This document shows, in pieces, positions 46,772 to 58,900 of a stretch of 64,000 nucleotides of DNA. The notes beneath the pieces were generated by a model that saw nothing but the letters and a program-made list of their open reading frames with translations, had not been told where the DNA came from and searched no databases. Position 1 is the first letter of the stretch, and each line of letters opens with the position of its first letter. The DNA is from Rhynchospora pubera. Its lineage: Eukaryota; Streptophyta; Magnoliopsida; Poales; Cyperaceae. Both the position numbers and the translations under genes were made by a program. Location: positions 1,100,295 to 1,164,294 of the forward strand of contig CM051463.1 in assembly GCA_028095005.1 (NCBI GenBank), given 5' to 3'.

Positions 46772-47168
46772 GAGGTGGGATAAAGTGCCATAGATAGCAA
46801 TGTCATAGATGTCTTTTTTGAGACATTTTTTGAAGATCCGAAATTCAATCGGTCAATCCAAACCGTTCAAATTGATCAGCATATTGAAATACCATTGGAG
46901 ACCAAATTTTACATTATTTTAATTTTTTTGGTATTTATTTTGATATGTTCAAATTGGAGGGTCTGAAATACTCCAATTATAACGTTTTTTAAAAATATCA
47001 TAATAAATAGCAAAAAAATTCGAAAAAATATAAAATTTAGTCTCCAAAGATATTTTAATGTGGTGAATAACTTGGATGGTTCAAATTGAGAATTTGAATT
47101 TTGGATCTCGAAAAACGACTCTATGGCACGGGACCCTCTGTGTCATCTATGGCACATTAGCCATCCTC
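46772..47168. mobile_element. Long-hairpin MITE H1 (397 bp)
   Basis: The two halves are diverged reverse complements with tips GAGGTGGGATAAAGTGCCAT and (other strand) GAGGATGGCTAATGTGCCAT. TATATACA lies on both sides (8 bp, in a TA-rich target). The right arm contains GTGCCAT, an inverted partner, a GAGGGTCCC spacer, and GTGCCATAG again. The inner core (ATCCAAACCGTTCAA, CATATTGAAAT, AGACCAAATTTTA) is shared with H2-H4. Confidence 0.8.
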
Positions 47169-47174
47169 TATATA

Positions 47175-47997
47175 CAACAACTAAGCCTTTTGTCCCAAAC
47201 AAGTTGGGGTAGGCTAGAAAGAAACCCAACAAGAGAACACATCCAAGAAAAAAAAAAAAAATACTAATAGTAAGACTAGCCATACTAATAATAATACCTC
47301 TAATAATAATAGTAATAGTAGAAATCTAGACCTCGACCGTGACCTAATAGAGGGACCTACAAACATATGGCATCGCTCCTACCCCTAAGTTCCTACGTCA
47401 TGGCTCCGGTACATGAATTGCTAACTTCCAAGCGCTCCTATCGATCGCCAACTCCTTGGAGACGTTCCATTCTTTAAGGTCTCTTTTCACCGCTTCTTCC
47501 CATGTCAATCTTGGTCTCCCTCTCCCCCTCCGGGTGTTCTCGAAATGATTAAGAATTCCGATACGTACCGGTGCCTCTGGAGGTCTGCGTTGGATATGTC
47601 CAAACCATCTCAAACGATGTTGGATCAACTTCTCTTCTATTGGTGCGACCCCAACCATATCTCGTATGTCATCATTTCTAATCCGATCTTTCCTCGTGTG
47701 ACCGCAGATCCACCTCAACATACGCATCTCAGATACACTCATCTTCTGGACATGTCGTCTTTTAGTAGCCCAACATTCTGCGCCATACAACATCGCAGGT
47801 CTAATCGCTGTCCTGTAGAACTTGCCTTTTAGCTTCTGCGGGACTTTCTTATCGCATAGGACGCCTGATGCTTGTCGCAATTTCACCCACCCGGCTCTTA
47901 TCCTGTGACTAACATCTTCATCTATCTCGCCATCGTTCTGCAACATCGACCCTAAATATCGAAAAGTATCTTTCGTAGGAAAATCTTCGTTTCTCAT
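47175..47997 (-). pseudogene. 5'-truncated L1-type LINE, C-terminal part of the reverse transcriptase ORF
   Basis: Minus-strand frame 47997-47398 (about 200 residues) contains DTFRYLGSMLQNDGEIDEDV, KLKGKFYRTAIRPAMLYGAE, EMRMLRWICGHT and RLRWFGHIQRRP, the typical end of plant LINE ORF2 after the polymerase domain. The 3' end reads, on the minus strand, CCCCAACTTGTTTGGGACAA and GGCTTAGTTGTTG near 47175, the usual plant LINE tail. Everything upstream of this part is missing, as expected for 5' truncation during target-primed reverse transcription. The surviving frame has no stop, so the copy is not very old. No role is expected. Confidence 0.88.
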
Positions 47998-48081
47998 TTT
48001 TCACGTTGTTTGGCTTATGAGTTGTCTGAATACATGTAAAATTTGAACTCGATGTACTACTGTTTTGATAAATAAACCGGA

Positions 48082-48222
48082 GGTGCGTTTGGATCGTTGA
48101 AAGAAAGAATAAGAAAAAATAATTATAAACAATTCAAACTCTTCACAAAGTTACACACTTCCCAATACTTCTTCCCACTTCTTCCCTTCTTCCCTTCTTC
48201 CCACACCTATCCAAACGGAGCC
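48082..48222. mobile_element. Tourist-like MITE copy 6 (141 bp)
   Basis: GGTGCGTTTGGAT..ATCCAAACGGAGCC with the common CTTCACAAAGTTACACAC interior. The target duplication is unclear. Confidence 0.75.
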
Positions 48223-48743
48223 CTGTATATTTGGACAATTATTTGCCTGAATTTTCTTGTTAATTTCGTCGACCAGCTGAATGCGTGATATTATATTCCC
48301 CGCTAGTGTAGGTACCAAAAATTATGTTGGTATAGGAGCAAATTTATGCATTTCAGACAGATTACAGGCGTTGATTTTATTGACTGATTAAAATATCAAA
48401 AAATATAATTAAAAAAAAGTACTAATAGGTATGATTGGTCATTGGTATAGAGGACAGCAGGGGAATTTTATCTGGATGATGCGTCCGAGGTTAGGTCTTG
48501 CAATTGTGAACAGATTCCTAGATAGAGGTTGCTTAGGATTCATGATTGTCTAAGAGCTAGAAATAAAAGCGGATAGGTTTTTTCTTTTTTTTTTCCCGGT
48601 TGAAATAAAAACACAAAGGTGTTAGAGACTAGAGATCCTAGATAAGCTTTTTGGGACTTTCCAGGAAATTGGAAGCCCAATGGACTACATTTTTGTGGAT
48701 AGAGAATGTAATGGGCCGCATCGCAGGATTTTACTCTATTGAA
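48223..48743. other. Intergenic sequence, no supported gene
   Basis: AT-rich sequence without recognisable coding or repeat structure. Confidence 0.45.
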
Positions 48744-48986
48744 TCATAATGACCGAAAATTTTAAAAATAATATTAAATTAATATAATATATTAAAAACA
48801 ATATCAATATAATAATATTTTTTAAAATAGTATCACAAGATCGGAATCTGGGATTCCGACCGCAATTACGGAATATATTATATTAATTTTTAATATAATA
48901 TTTTAAAAAAATATTATTATATTGATATTATTTTTAATATATTATATTAATTTAGTATTATTTTTTAATTTTTCGGTCATAATGAA
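48744..48986. repeat. AT-rich palindromic element, ~243 bp
   Basis: The arms 48750-48850 and 48880-48980 are reverse complements (ATGACCGAAAA..TTTTTCGGTCAT). They meet at a GGAATCTGGGATTCC palindrome near 48845-48859. Probably a hairpin MITE. Confidence 0.7.
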
Positions 48987-49609
48987 GTAATAATTTTTAA
49001 AAGTAAACGTAAATATGAATAATATCGTCTCAGCTTTATACATTTCTAATTATGATTTCATTATTACAGTAGTAAATTCGATGAAAAGTAAATGAGGATA
49101 AATAATAAATATCTGCTTGAGCTATACGCCGTCTCGCAGTGATTTTGCTGTAGTGCGGAAGATTAAGTTATTATAAAGGATTCATAAAAGGTTTTGACTA
49201 TGAATAAAAATTAAATTGATACGGACTGATAAAGATCATTTTCTATTTTTATCATCTCAATCATTCTCAAAATGCGTTTTCCATTTTTAGAAAACGCGTA
49301 ATCAACTTAATTATATTTTCAGAAACTCATCCATCATCCCCTGGAGTCATCCCCTCTCTCCATCTTTGTTTCGCTAACTCCCCCTCCCCCTCTGTGATTC
49401 ACTACTATCAATCGCTCATCCCTCCCTCTCCTATGTTTTGATATACATAACAGTTCTAGTTAATATATATAAAAGGTTCGCTAATATAGTAAACATTCTA
49501 GTTAATATATATAAAAGTTCTGGTTAATACAATAAAGGTTGTGGATAGTATATATAAAGGTTCGAGTTAATGCAGTAAGAGTTCTAATTAATACAGTAAA
49601 GGTTCAAGT

Positions 49610-50636
49610 CAGGGACGGAGCTAGAAAATTTTGAATGGGGGTTCACCTGGACGAAACCAGAAAAATTTGAAAAAAAAAATCAATAAATTAATAATATTTA
49701 AATAAAATATTATTTTTTATATAAAGAATTTTTTGTTTTCGACATTTGTCATAAGAATAATATGATACAACCTACAAATTAGATATGTTTCAAACTTATT
49801 TCAAACTTGAATTTGACTCAAATCCAAGCTTTTAAAAAACTACGCTTTTTCCGTTTTATCACCGTTTTATCTTGATTTTTATTTACACTGCACAACCGTT
49901 ATATCATTGTTTTATCCGTTTTATCATTGATAAACGCTAAATCACCACCCAACCACTAAACCGCATAAATCGCATTAAATGATAAAACGCTAAATCACCA
50001 CCCAACCACTAAATCGCATAAATCGCATTTTAAAACCATGCTTAAATTAGAATTTCAGTATCTCATAAATTAACTAGAAAATAAAAGAATTGATTTGATA
50101 AATAAAAATGGTAAACTTTGAGCAGCAATACCTTTTATTTTTTTATTAGTATTAATATTTGTTAGTACTATTTTATTTATATAATTATTTTTCTTCCTTT
50201 TTTAAATTTTTCCTTATTTATTTTCTATTCTATCGTAGTTGTTCGGCTAGGCTGCTTATGAGGTTATCCATCATAGTTATGTTCGGCTTATATTTTGGAT
50301 CTATTTAATTAATTGAAAGGCCCACAAACAAGAACTAAAAATAATTAACTACATTTCTCTTTTCGGTTTATAAAAATGATCTTTTTGTATCGCAATAATT
50401 CTTTACTAATAAAAATTCTTAATCGATCCAAAAAGACCTCACAAAAAAAAAAAATAGACTACAAAAAGTTTATGGGGTTCACCAATGAAAAATCATCTAA
50501 ATATTTATGGGGTTCAAATATAAATTACATATAACAAATTTATATTTTATAACTATAAATATTCATATGTAGTAATATTATTTCAAAAAATAGGGGTGAC
50601 ATTGACACCCCTTTGTTACACCTAGATCCGTCAGTG
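49610..50636. mobile_element. Non-autonomous hAT element, 1,027 bp
   Basis: The ends CAGGGACGGAGCTAG and (other strand) CACTGACGGATCTAGG are flanked by GTTCAAGT and GTTCTAGT (7 of 8 bases alike). It contains a 53-bp direct duplication around CACCACCCAACCACTAAA (49940-50030). There is no transposase. It is distantly like the 181-bp MITE at 19444. Confidence 0.75.
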
Positions 50637-50658
50637 GTTCTAGTTATATATATAAAGG

Positions 50659-51060
50659 GAGGATTGCTAAAATGCTACGCATAGCACGGATGACCTTCGT
50701 GCCACGAATTCGTTCTTACATTTCATGCTTCAAACAACTAATCAAAACATTTCATTATTGTCTACATATTGAAATCTTATTAGAAACCAAAATTTACATT
50801 TTTTTAATTTGTTTACTTTTTTTCTCAGATTTTTTAAAATCACTGATATTGAAAGTCTAAAATTTATTAGATTAAGTATTTTTAAAAATCTGAAAAAAAT
50901 AGTAAACAAATTCAAAAAAATGTAAAATTTTGTTTCTAATGAGATTTAAATATGAAGAAGATAATGAATTGTTTGGATCAGTTGTTTGAAGCATAAAATT
51001 CAAGAAAGAATCCGTAGCACGAAGGATATCCGTGCTATACATAGCATTTTAGCAATCATC
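50659..51060. mobile_element. Long-hairpin MITE H2 (402 bp)
   Basis: Tips GAGGATTGCTAAAATGCTA and (other strand) GATGATTGCTAAAATGCTA. ATATAAAGG lies on both sides, but the target is repetitive. The right arm shows ATGCTAT, an inverted ATAGCAC, the spacer GGATATCCTTC, and GTGCTACGG. The inner core is shared with H1, H3 and H4. The ORF at 50672-50860 is part of the element. Confidence 0.8.
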
Positions 51061-51118
51061 TATATATAAAGGTTATAGTTAATATATATAAAAATTATAC
51101 TTATATATATATATATAT

Positions 51119-51494
51119 AGAGTTTAGCTACGGTGAGTCGCGACTCACGGACCCTCCGGTGAGTCGCGACCAAAACTCCTAGATCTAGATCAAAATGACC
51201 GATCCAAACCGTCCAATATGATCTCCCTATTGAAATCTCCGTGCAAACCAAATTTTTTATTTTTTCGAAATTTTTAAGTACTTTTTTCGGATTTTTAAAA
51301 ACTGATGTTTTTGAATGGTTCAAAACCAATTAGATTAACGATTTTCTAAAATTTCAAAAAAATACTTAAAAATTTTGAAAAAATAAAAAATTTGGTCTAC
51401 ATGGTGATTTCAATAGGGAGATCATATTGGACGGTTTGGATCGGTCATTTTGATCTAGATCTAGGAGTTTTGGTCGCGACTCACCGTAGCTAAA

Positions 51495-51498
<4 letters not shown>
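51119..51498. mobile_element. Long-hairpin MITE H3 (380 bp)
   Basis: Tips AGAGTTTAGCTACGGTGAG on both strands. The left arm contains the perfect palindrome GTGAGTCGCGACTCAC, the spacer GGACCCTCC, and GGTGAGTCGCGAC again. The right arm retains only one copy. The inner core GATCCAAACCGTCCAATATG is shared with the others. It lies between an AT repeat and a CT/AT repeat, so the target duplication cannot be read. Confidence 0.8.

Positions 51499-51556
<58 letters not shown>
51499..51556. repeat. (CT)n(AT)n microsatellite
   Basis: CTCTCTCTCT runs into more than 20 AT units directly at the right tip of H3. Confidence 0.95.
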
Positions 51557-51557
<1 letters not shown>

Positions 51558-52606
51558 TTCTAGTTAATATATATAATAGTCCTATTTAGTATAGCAACTA
51601 TTCTAGTTAACAGTTTTATTAACAGTTTTAGTTGGGACTAGAGATGGCAAGGTAGGAAAAAGGGACTAGAGGGAAGGAGGAAGGAAGATGAGATCAGAGA
51701 TGGAAGGAAATAACGCTGGATAAGATGGGGATGATGTAGATGACGGTAAAGAGGGGATGAGATAGTTATTAATGCGTTCTTAAAGATGCATTATCCGTGA
51801 GGATGATGGGGATGATACAGAAGAGAGGATGATCTTAAGCAATTTCGAAATTGATACAGGACTGATAAGGATTATCCCCATCATCCCCATGTTTAAGTTT
51901 TTTCTGTTTCTGGAATATTTTTGGTCCCCAATGTTTCTCTCTGTCCTATCATTTTCTATTTCGGTCCACATGTTGCTCTCCCTTCTATCATTTTCATTTT
52001 TGGTCCTCATTATTTCTCTTCATATCATCCTTTCCTATTTCGGTCCCCACTGTTTCTCTCCCTCACATCATTTCCATTTCTAGTCCCCTCTGTTTTCCTC
52101 CCTCCCTCCCATCATTTTTATTTCTGGTCCCATCATTAACTGAAACAATTAGTATTTAAACTACAATAATTATTCATAATAATTACAACAATTAGCATAT
52201 ATCTGAACTATATTAATTACTGATATTAACTACAACGGTTACATATATAACTTAAGTAGTTACTCATATTAACTACAACAGTTACATATAATTGTTGAAG
52301 TTAATATCGTATTTGTTGAAGGGAGCGAAACAGAAGGGCGGGGATAATTAATGTTGGCGTTGGATAATGGTGGATTTCATCCCGGGGAATACATGGAAGT
52401 TAGGAGGGGATGAGAGATAATGAAAGCGCGTTATTAATTGCATTTTCAAAAATTAGAGAAAGATTCACGCGTCATTAATGTGGCGCTAGAAAGAGATGGA
52501 AGATGATGGGAATGTTGGAATTCAGAAAATAGTCTTAAACAATTACGATAATAATAATAATAATAAATACTTTTGAATTACAGGCAGATATTCCCTGTGG
52601 AAACCA

Positions 52607-52740
52607 ACCACCTTTGTGTTCCTCTTTTTTAACGTGCAGTTAATATATTCTGTTCAAACGAAAAATGACCCGAACCACCTTTGTGTTCCTCTTTTTTAAC
52701 GTGCAGTTGATATATTCTGTTCAAACGAAAAATGACCCGA
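52607..52740 (+). repeat. 67-bp tandem duplication
   Basis: ACCACCTTTGTGTTCCTC.. through AAAAATGACCCGA occurs twice back to back with one base difference (AGTTAATA versus AGTTGATA). Confidence 0.9.
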
Positions 52741-53778
52741 AGTAAATAATGGAATCATAAATGGTTATCCTTGGATCTCTCGAACTATAAACCAGAGTAG
52801 ATTGATACATGAACCTTTACATATTAATTATCCTATAAAGCACACAAATGATTCATAAAAACATCAACGGCATTTCATTTTGATCCTTAAAAATTGTGTC
52901 GAAATTTATCCCGCTCTCTACCCTTATCTTTTTTTAAAATAAGACGGGAATCAAGTCCTCCAACTTATTTTGAAATTAAACGTTACAAATGACTCCAGTT
53001 AGATTTTGAACCCGCAATCTTAAAATTTAATTATAGAATTTTCTTTTATAATAGATTCAAAATTAAGTTCTCATAATTTTATCCGGCAAATATGATAAGA
53101 GGATGTCAAAATCGACTAACATTTTTTTATACGATGCATCCCTGTCAAATAAAAATGACTCGCTGATACTATCAGTATGCCTATCGCCCTAATTAACAGG
53201 GAAAGTCCTCATATTGTATTCTTGTACACTTCCAAATAAGCATTCTAAATGTATTGTATATGATTAATTTGATATAAATTAACTACAGAAATAAATTAAA
53301 TATTTTAATGTTCAAGAACCAATTAAAAAACGAAATCTTTTGTATTACAACAGGCAATTGTGTAGACATAATTAATTCTGTGATTTCTTTGTTTTTTTTT
53401 TCCTTAATAACATTATAGTCTCGTTTGATGAAAATTTGGTTTGTGAAATAAATATTTCTAGTAGAACAGCAGTAGGATGAAAAAAAATAAAACACCGTGC
53501 CGCATAAACTGAGAGTCAAATTTTGGGACAATTTTATATTTTAAGAAAAAGATATGTTGCAACATGTCATTCACGTAAAGGATGACGAAACTCTAATCAA
53601 ATTTTATTATTCGTCAAAAAAGACTTGAAATTTAAAACACTTCAGATTTAATAGCCTTTGATGTAATATCAAATTATACTTCAATTATAGAAATTTGGTA
53701 CACAACAAATCTATAAGATCAACAATATATCTGTTACAATTTTTTTTCTAAATTTAAAGATTTCTACATTAATTTAAA
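52741..53778. other. Intergenic AT-rich sequence
   Basis: No supported gene. A dispersed-repeat fragment lies near 52930-53020. The minus-strand frame at 53283-53531 lacks any recognisable feature. Confidence 0.45.
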
Positions 53779-54176
53779 GGGAGTGGCTAGTGTCAAACAT
53801 ATAGGACACATACTCTTGTCCAAAGCGATAAAATTTTAATTTTTAAGATTGGAATGGCCGATCCAAACCGCTCGAATTGTTCTATGTTATAAAATTTTTA
53901 TAGAGACCAAATTTTATATTTTTTCAAATTTGTTTACTATTTTTTTTGGAATTTTTCAATATGCTCAATCTAAAAAGTTCTGAACCCTTCAATTTTGAAA
54001 ATTCGAAAAAAAATAGTTAGAAAATATGAAAAAATATAAAATTTTATTATCAAGGATATTTTAATATAGAGATCATATTGAGCGGTTTGGATCGACCGTT
54101 TGAAATTTTAATGCGCGACGTTTGGATCGTGTTTGACGTCCTATATGTTTGATTCTAGCATTACTCTAATTTAAAA
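53779..54176. mobile_element. Long-hairpin MITE H4 (398 bp)
   Basis: Tips GGGAGTGGCTAGTGTCAAAC and (other strand) GAGTAATGCTAGAATCAAAC are flanked by a perfect 9-bp duplication TAATTTAAA (53770-53778, 54177-54185), which points to Mutator. The inner core GATCCAAACCGCTC and AGACCAAATTTTATATTTTT is shared with H1-H3. Confidence 0.85.
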
Positions 54177-55397
54177 TAGTATCAAAAATTTCAAATTATT
54201 AATACATCCCTACCGTAATATGCATAGATGCATAGGATATTAAGTTATTTCGCGGCAGAGCGTAACTTTTTGGGAGAAAAAAAATAATTTTTCTGGTTTT
54301 TCAGTGGTGCTATAAACATATAATGAACAGCATCCATGGAGAAAATAAATAAATTAAGGATAAGGAGTGCCTAGTCTCCTCTCCGCACATTGTCTTACTG
54401 TATTCTCTAATTATCGGTTTTCTTCTATCTTCTTTAATCTAATAATCAGATATTAATTATTGGCCTCGTTTAATATATTTCTTTTTTTATATATAAATTT
54501 TGCAAGTTGACTTAAATAAAGATCAACATTCATTTTATTTGCTAGATATAAACAATGCATAAAATCATAATTAAATGTAGAGCTTACATCATTGGTATAA
54601 CAAAACTATTTATATAGGTCACATGAACTAAATACGTATGATCTCTTCATTGAACTACCCACTTTTACAAATTAAATATAGTGATCATACGTTGCAACAA
54701 TAAGAATTCTGGTTTAGTGCATGCACCAAACCAAATGATCACATGCATACTACTTAAGCTAGCTAGTTAAGGGGAAATGGATAGGCTAAATTATGTGATA
54801 CACATGACTACACATGGATGGGCTCCATCTGTTATGACAAAGGCGTGCATCCCTCATTCCCTCCGAATTGCTCTAGAGTATTGAGCACTTCAATCAAATT
54901 ATAAAATAAGTGTGACCTCAAATTGAGATTATGTTTTGTCAAACTATAATCAAGGTTTGGTATTCTAAATATTCCTAGTGTAACAGGGTTAATAATGAGT
55001 TCCCTTGTAGCTAGGTTTCCAAGGAGTCAAAATTTTAAATATGCTTTGGTTTAATTTGAGAAGGGGTTTGTTGGAAAAAAATATATAATCTTTAGTTATT
55101 GAGTATAATATTTTGCATTTACATATAAATTTTCATTTGATCTATATATAAAGTAACTTTGGAGATAATGTAACGCTGCAGCTGGACGTATAAAGAACCC
55201 CCCCCCCCCTTTTTTCTTTATACTAGTCATTTAGTCAACCATCTTTATGTTCTTTATCATGAGCTTTGCTCCTGGAAACCAAAAACAATAATAATTAGTT
55301 CTAACCGATAAATCAAACAAGAACCATATAAATTTTCGGTAATATATACAGAATTATAATCGAATGAGTCGCGATAACAATGAGCTAGACACACATG
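54177..55397. other. Intergenic AT-rich sequence left of the large CACTA element
   Basis: No supported gene. A run of ten or more C followed by TTTTT lies at about 55199-55215. Confidence 0.5.
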
Positions 55398-55417
55398 CAC
55401 TACGCCATATTATTTTT

Positions 55418-55775
55418 TTAGTACCGGTTTATTATGAATCTTTAGTACCGGTTTTGCAGTGATACTAATAATAGGGGGTGCTAAAGATAATTAAAAACCG
55501 GTACTAAAAAGGCGGTACTGAAGACAGGGCCCAATTTGCGGGGGAAACAAGCGGCTAACATTAGTACCGGTTTTTATTTAAAAGTCGGTACTAAAAATAA
55601 TACTTTTAGTACCGGTTTTTATTTAAAAACCGGTACTAATGTTAGCAAACTGTTTTATTTTAAAAATAAAAAAATTTTGGTATCATTAGTACCGGTTTTT
55701 AGTCTAAAAACCGGTACTAAATTTCTCTTCAGTACCGGTTTATTATTAAAAATAAAAACCGGTACTAATAATAAT
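55418..55775. repeat. Subterminal repeats of the large CACTA element
   Basis: About a dozen TTAGTACCGGTTTTT or complementary copies, several arranged as palindromes (..CCGGTTTTTATTTAAAAACC..). In this superfamily such repeats bind the element's DNA-binding protein. The plus-strand ORF 55536-55925 is made of these repeats. Confidence 0.85.
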
Positions 55776-55972
55776 CAATATAAAAAAAATATTTTGGTTT
55801 CTGGGGATGGCGCCATTTTTGCTAGCCATCAATTAAGAATACCGATATGTACCAGCAATTTACATCATATACAAATCACATGCATCATACACACAATAAT
55901 AATTATCAAATCACATGCAAATTAACATTTATCATAACATCTAATATATTAATATCACAAATTTTGTAGTCA

Positions 55973-58900
55973 TCAATTATTAGCACCTAAATGTCCAAGT
56001 AAAAAGCCGAACCACTCATTTACAGTAAAATTAATCTCGTCCTCGCTATAACGCTTCCCCACAGGTTGCAAAAACTGCATTTTATTGACATTTCATATAG
56101 TTAGTAACCTATGAACTCTAAACTCCACAATATAATATACATTAAAATCTAAATTATAAACCTTAAAACATTTTCATATATATACATTAAGGTTAATTAA
56201 ACTTAATCCATACCGATGGTAGGTCCGGATGTAGCGTGCAGTGATCAAGGATCTTGCGTAGCGAAGTCATCGCATAAAAGCCGCAATCTGTATTGTTTGG
56301 TTGTCGTGGACTCTACAAGAACATAAAATAATACTATTAAGTTTAAATTAAATAAATTACGATATTGTTGAAACTACATATATTAGTATTGAACTATGTA
56401 CGGGAATCATTTGAACTTCAAACTTGGGAACTTGGACCAATCTTGAGAGAGCTCTGCAAAATTAAATATAAAATTATGAAAATTCATTTTTAGATATTAG
56501 TATATAACTAAACAATGCATACACGCATTATATATATATATGTTAAGTCTAAACTTACTGATCGTAATTTCGTAGAATTGGAGATTGGTAGCCTTCGTTC
56601 GATTGGAGTGAATCTACTATCCACATCTTTCGTGTCGAGAGTTTTGCGATAATAATCACAAAATGCGACCTGTAATTACATACATATTATCTCTTTGTTG
56701 GTGAAATTAACATTAAACAGTAGATTCATAATAAAAGATAAAGTCAGAATTAGAGATTTTATAACTAACCGATTATGATGCACTAAAACATGGTAGGGAT
56801 CCCTTTTAGCATACTTCTTCAGAAGATTCGCTATGTATCGTACAGTTCCGAGCTCATCTTGCATTACATCCCGACCCGAGCATCTTTCCGGATCCCAAAA
56901 TATCCACTTCTTCATCAAAGTATTAGCACAATATTGCCTGCACCGCCTAAATGTTGTATGTACAATGTTTAGGGTTTAGGGTTTAGGGTTTTAATTTATT
57001 AGACATATCATATAACCAATGATCAATTGTTGTAAAGTTAGGAAAGTACTTACAAGATCCAAAGTTTAATCACTTGAACGAAGAGTTCATTCCTACTGAA
57101 GACATGGCGGATGTCTTTAAATTCGAGGATGAAGGTCATGACATCTTGAAATTCGAAATCAGCAGGAATATCGGCGAATTCAGTCACTGATTTGTCGAAC
57201 ATCCTCATATAGTCGTGCATTCTCTTTGCGTGAGGCCCAATCTGTGCCAACTTCTCATCAGGGACGAACGGATCGTGCAATTGAATGTCCTCCTTCGCAA
57301 AAAACTGATCCACACTCTCCTCTTCATCTTCATCACCCTCTTGCACCGTCTCCTTTCCCTTATCTTGCGGAGGAATATGTGGAGTTTGTTTCGTCATTTT
57401 CCTCACTTGCTCCTATAAAATCCACATTAGTCATCAAAACGATATATTTCTCATTTTTTAATATAGCATTATATATAATAATTAGAACTTTGGAAAATTT
57501 ATAATTGAAATCAAGATTTACCAGTTTTGTCAAGTCATAATCTACAAGATGACCCGGCCATCTTAGAAATGAACCTTGGAGAACACCAAGCTGATCATCT
57601 GCGTTAGGAGGTGGAAAAGGTACTATCACGTGTCTGGCACTATCGAAAACTTCTAAGATTTGTACCTTCACCCCCCCTATGCCAACTGGTTGTCCATGGA
57701 CTATCTCAGAAACCTGTGCAAATACCATAGCTCTAGCTACATACACAGGCGTCCCAGATATCCCTGGTAGGAGCAGCAAGGCTTCGACAGGCCCCTGTAT
57801 TAACGAATTAGAAACCCTAAATACTATATGAGGGCAAAAGCAATTAATGTCTATCATAAGCTAGGTGTAATTAAGAACCTGATAAGTAGATTGAGGAATC
57901 AGATGCGGTTGATTGTTGCTACCCTGTGATAGCATAATCATGGCTTGTTGAAAAATTGGATTGTAGGTCTGCGGTGTTTGGACTTGCGAGAACTGTTGCA
58001 TTCGCCTGTTCCATTTCTCATCCATTCGGGCCTTGAATTCCTCATCCATTCGTCTTTTCACTTCCTCTTGCACCATCCGATCAACCTCCTGTTTGCTAAA
58101 CCGCTTGTTTGATTTTCTTGTACCACTACCGTACACCTGCTTCACGCCTGAGAACACCGGATATCCTCTCAACCGTCCAGAATGCTCTGGTGTACCGATC
58201 GCAGAAGTCAAGATATCATTTTGACGAACCGGTTGAACTTCCCCTGACTTAACTAGAGCAACCTATCACAAAAAAGTTAAAGTTAAACAAAATTGAACTC
58301 ATTGAATTCACAAAATAAAATTATTTGAGTTGTTACACTTACTGCTTTGTCGACCACCTCGGCAGCCCTAGGATTTTTTACAACAAGTTCACCGGTAGCT
58401 TCATCCGTTACTGCACGTGCTCTACTCCAACTGTACGTCATGCCATCCATATCCTTGGTAATAACCGATGACGCACCATGTACCTTTTCTTCTTCTTTCC
58501 ATCTAGATTCAGCACTTATATAATCGCCTGATCCCAGTCTGTGGGGCATGTCCTTTTTTGCGGCATTTTGACGGCCTTGCATACTCATTTTCTAGTAGCA
58601 GATTCAAAAGACTTGTTAGTATAAACAAAAAAAAACTAAGCAATTAAGTAAAAGCGAAAGATACTCATTTTCATACCTTAAACTTCTCGCTGGAATGATA
58701 CTCTTGCATTGTCTCAAATTCTTCCTTCGAGATGTTCTGTACATCCCATGGTGGGGGTGCACCTTCCTTTGGATTCTCCAAGTAAGCCTTATTCTGATAT
58801 GACCAAAAAGACACGTTATAATTAAAATTGATGCTAAATCAATCGTTTATAAATGAACATGTATTATAGAGAAAATTCTCTCACCAATCGAATTTTCCAA

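Larger units (their letters stand above)
49210..52540. repeat. Composite AT-rich repeat with CTAGTTAATATATATAAAGG minisatellite and nested insertions
   Basis: C/T-rich sequence (49330-49430), then a minisatellite, is interrupted by a hAT element (49610-50636), hairpin MITE H2 (50659-51060) and hairpin MITE H3 (51119-51498). GA-rich sequence (51640-51760) and a C/T-rich TTTCTCTCCCTC-repeating stretch (51900-52130) follow. The minisatellite unit and CTCCCTC neighbour recur at 28.7-29.1 kb in opposite order. Repetitive ORFs at 51780-52139 are artefacts of this composition. Confidence 0.55.

Noticed and set aside
55536..55925. 129-codon plus-strand ORF
   Set aside because: Made of subterminal CACTA repeats translated in one frame.
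56559..56669. Alternative reading of this exon as VAFCDYYRKTLDTKDVDSRF
   Set aside because: Phase from the neighbouring exons requires the frame SHFVIIIAKLSTRKMWIVDS, which also supplies the catalytic His and Asp.
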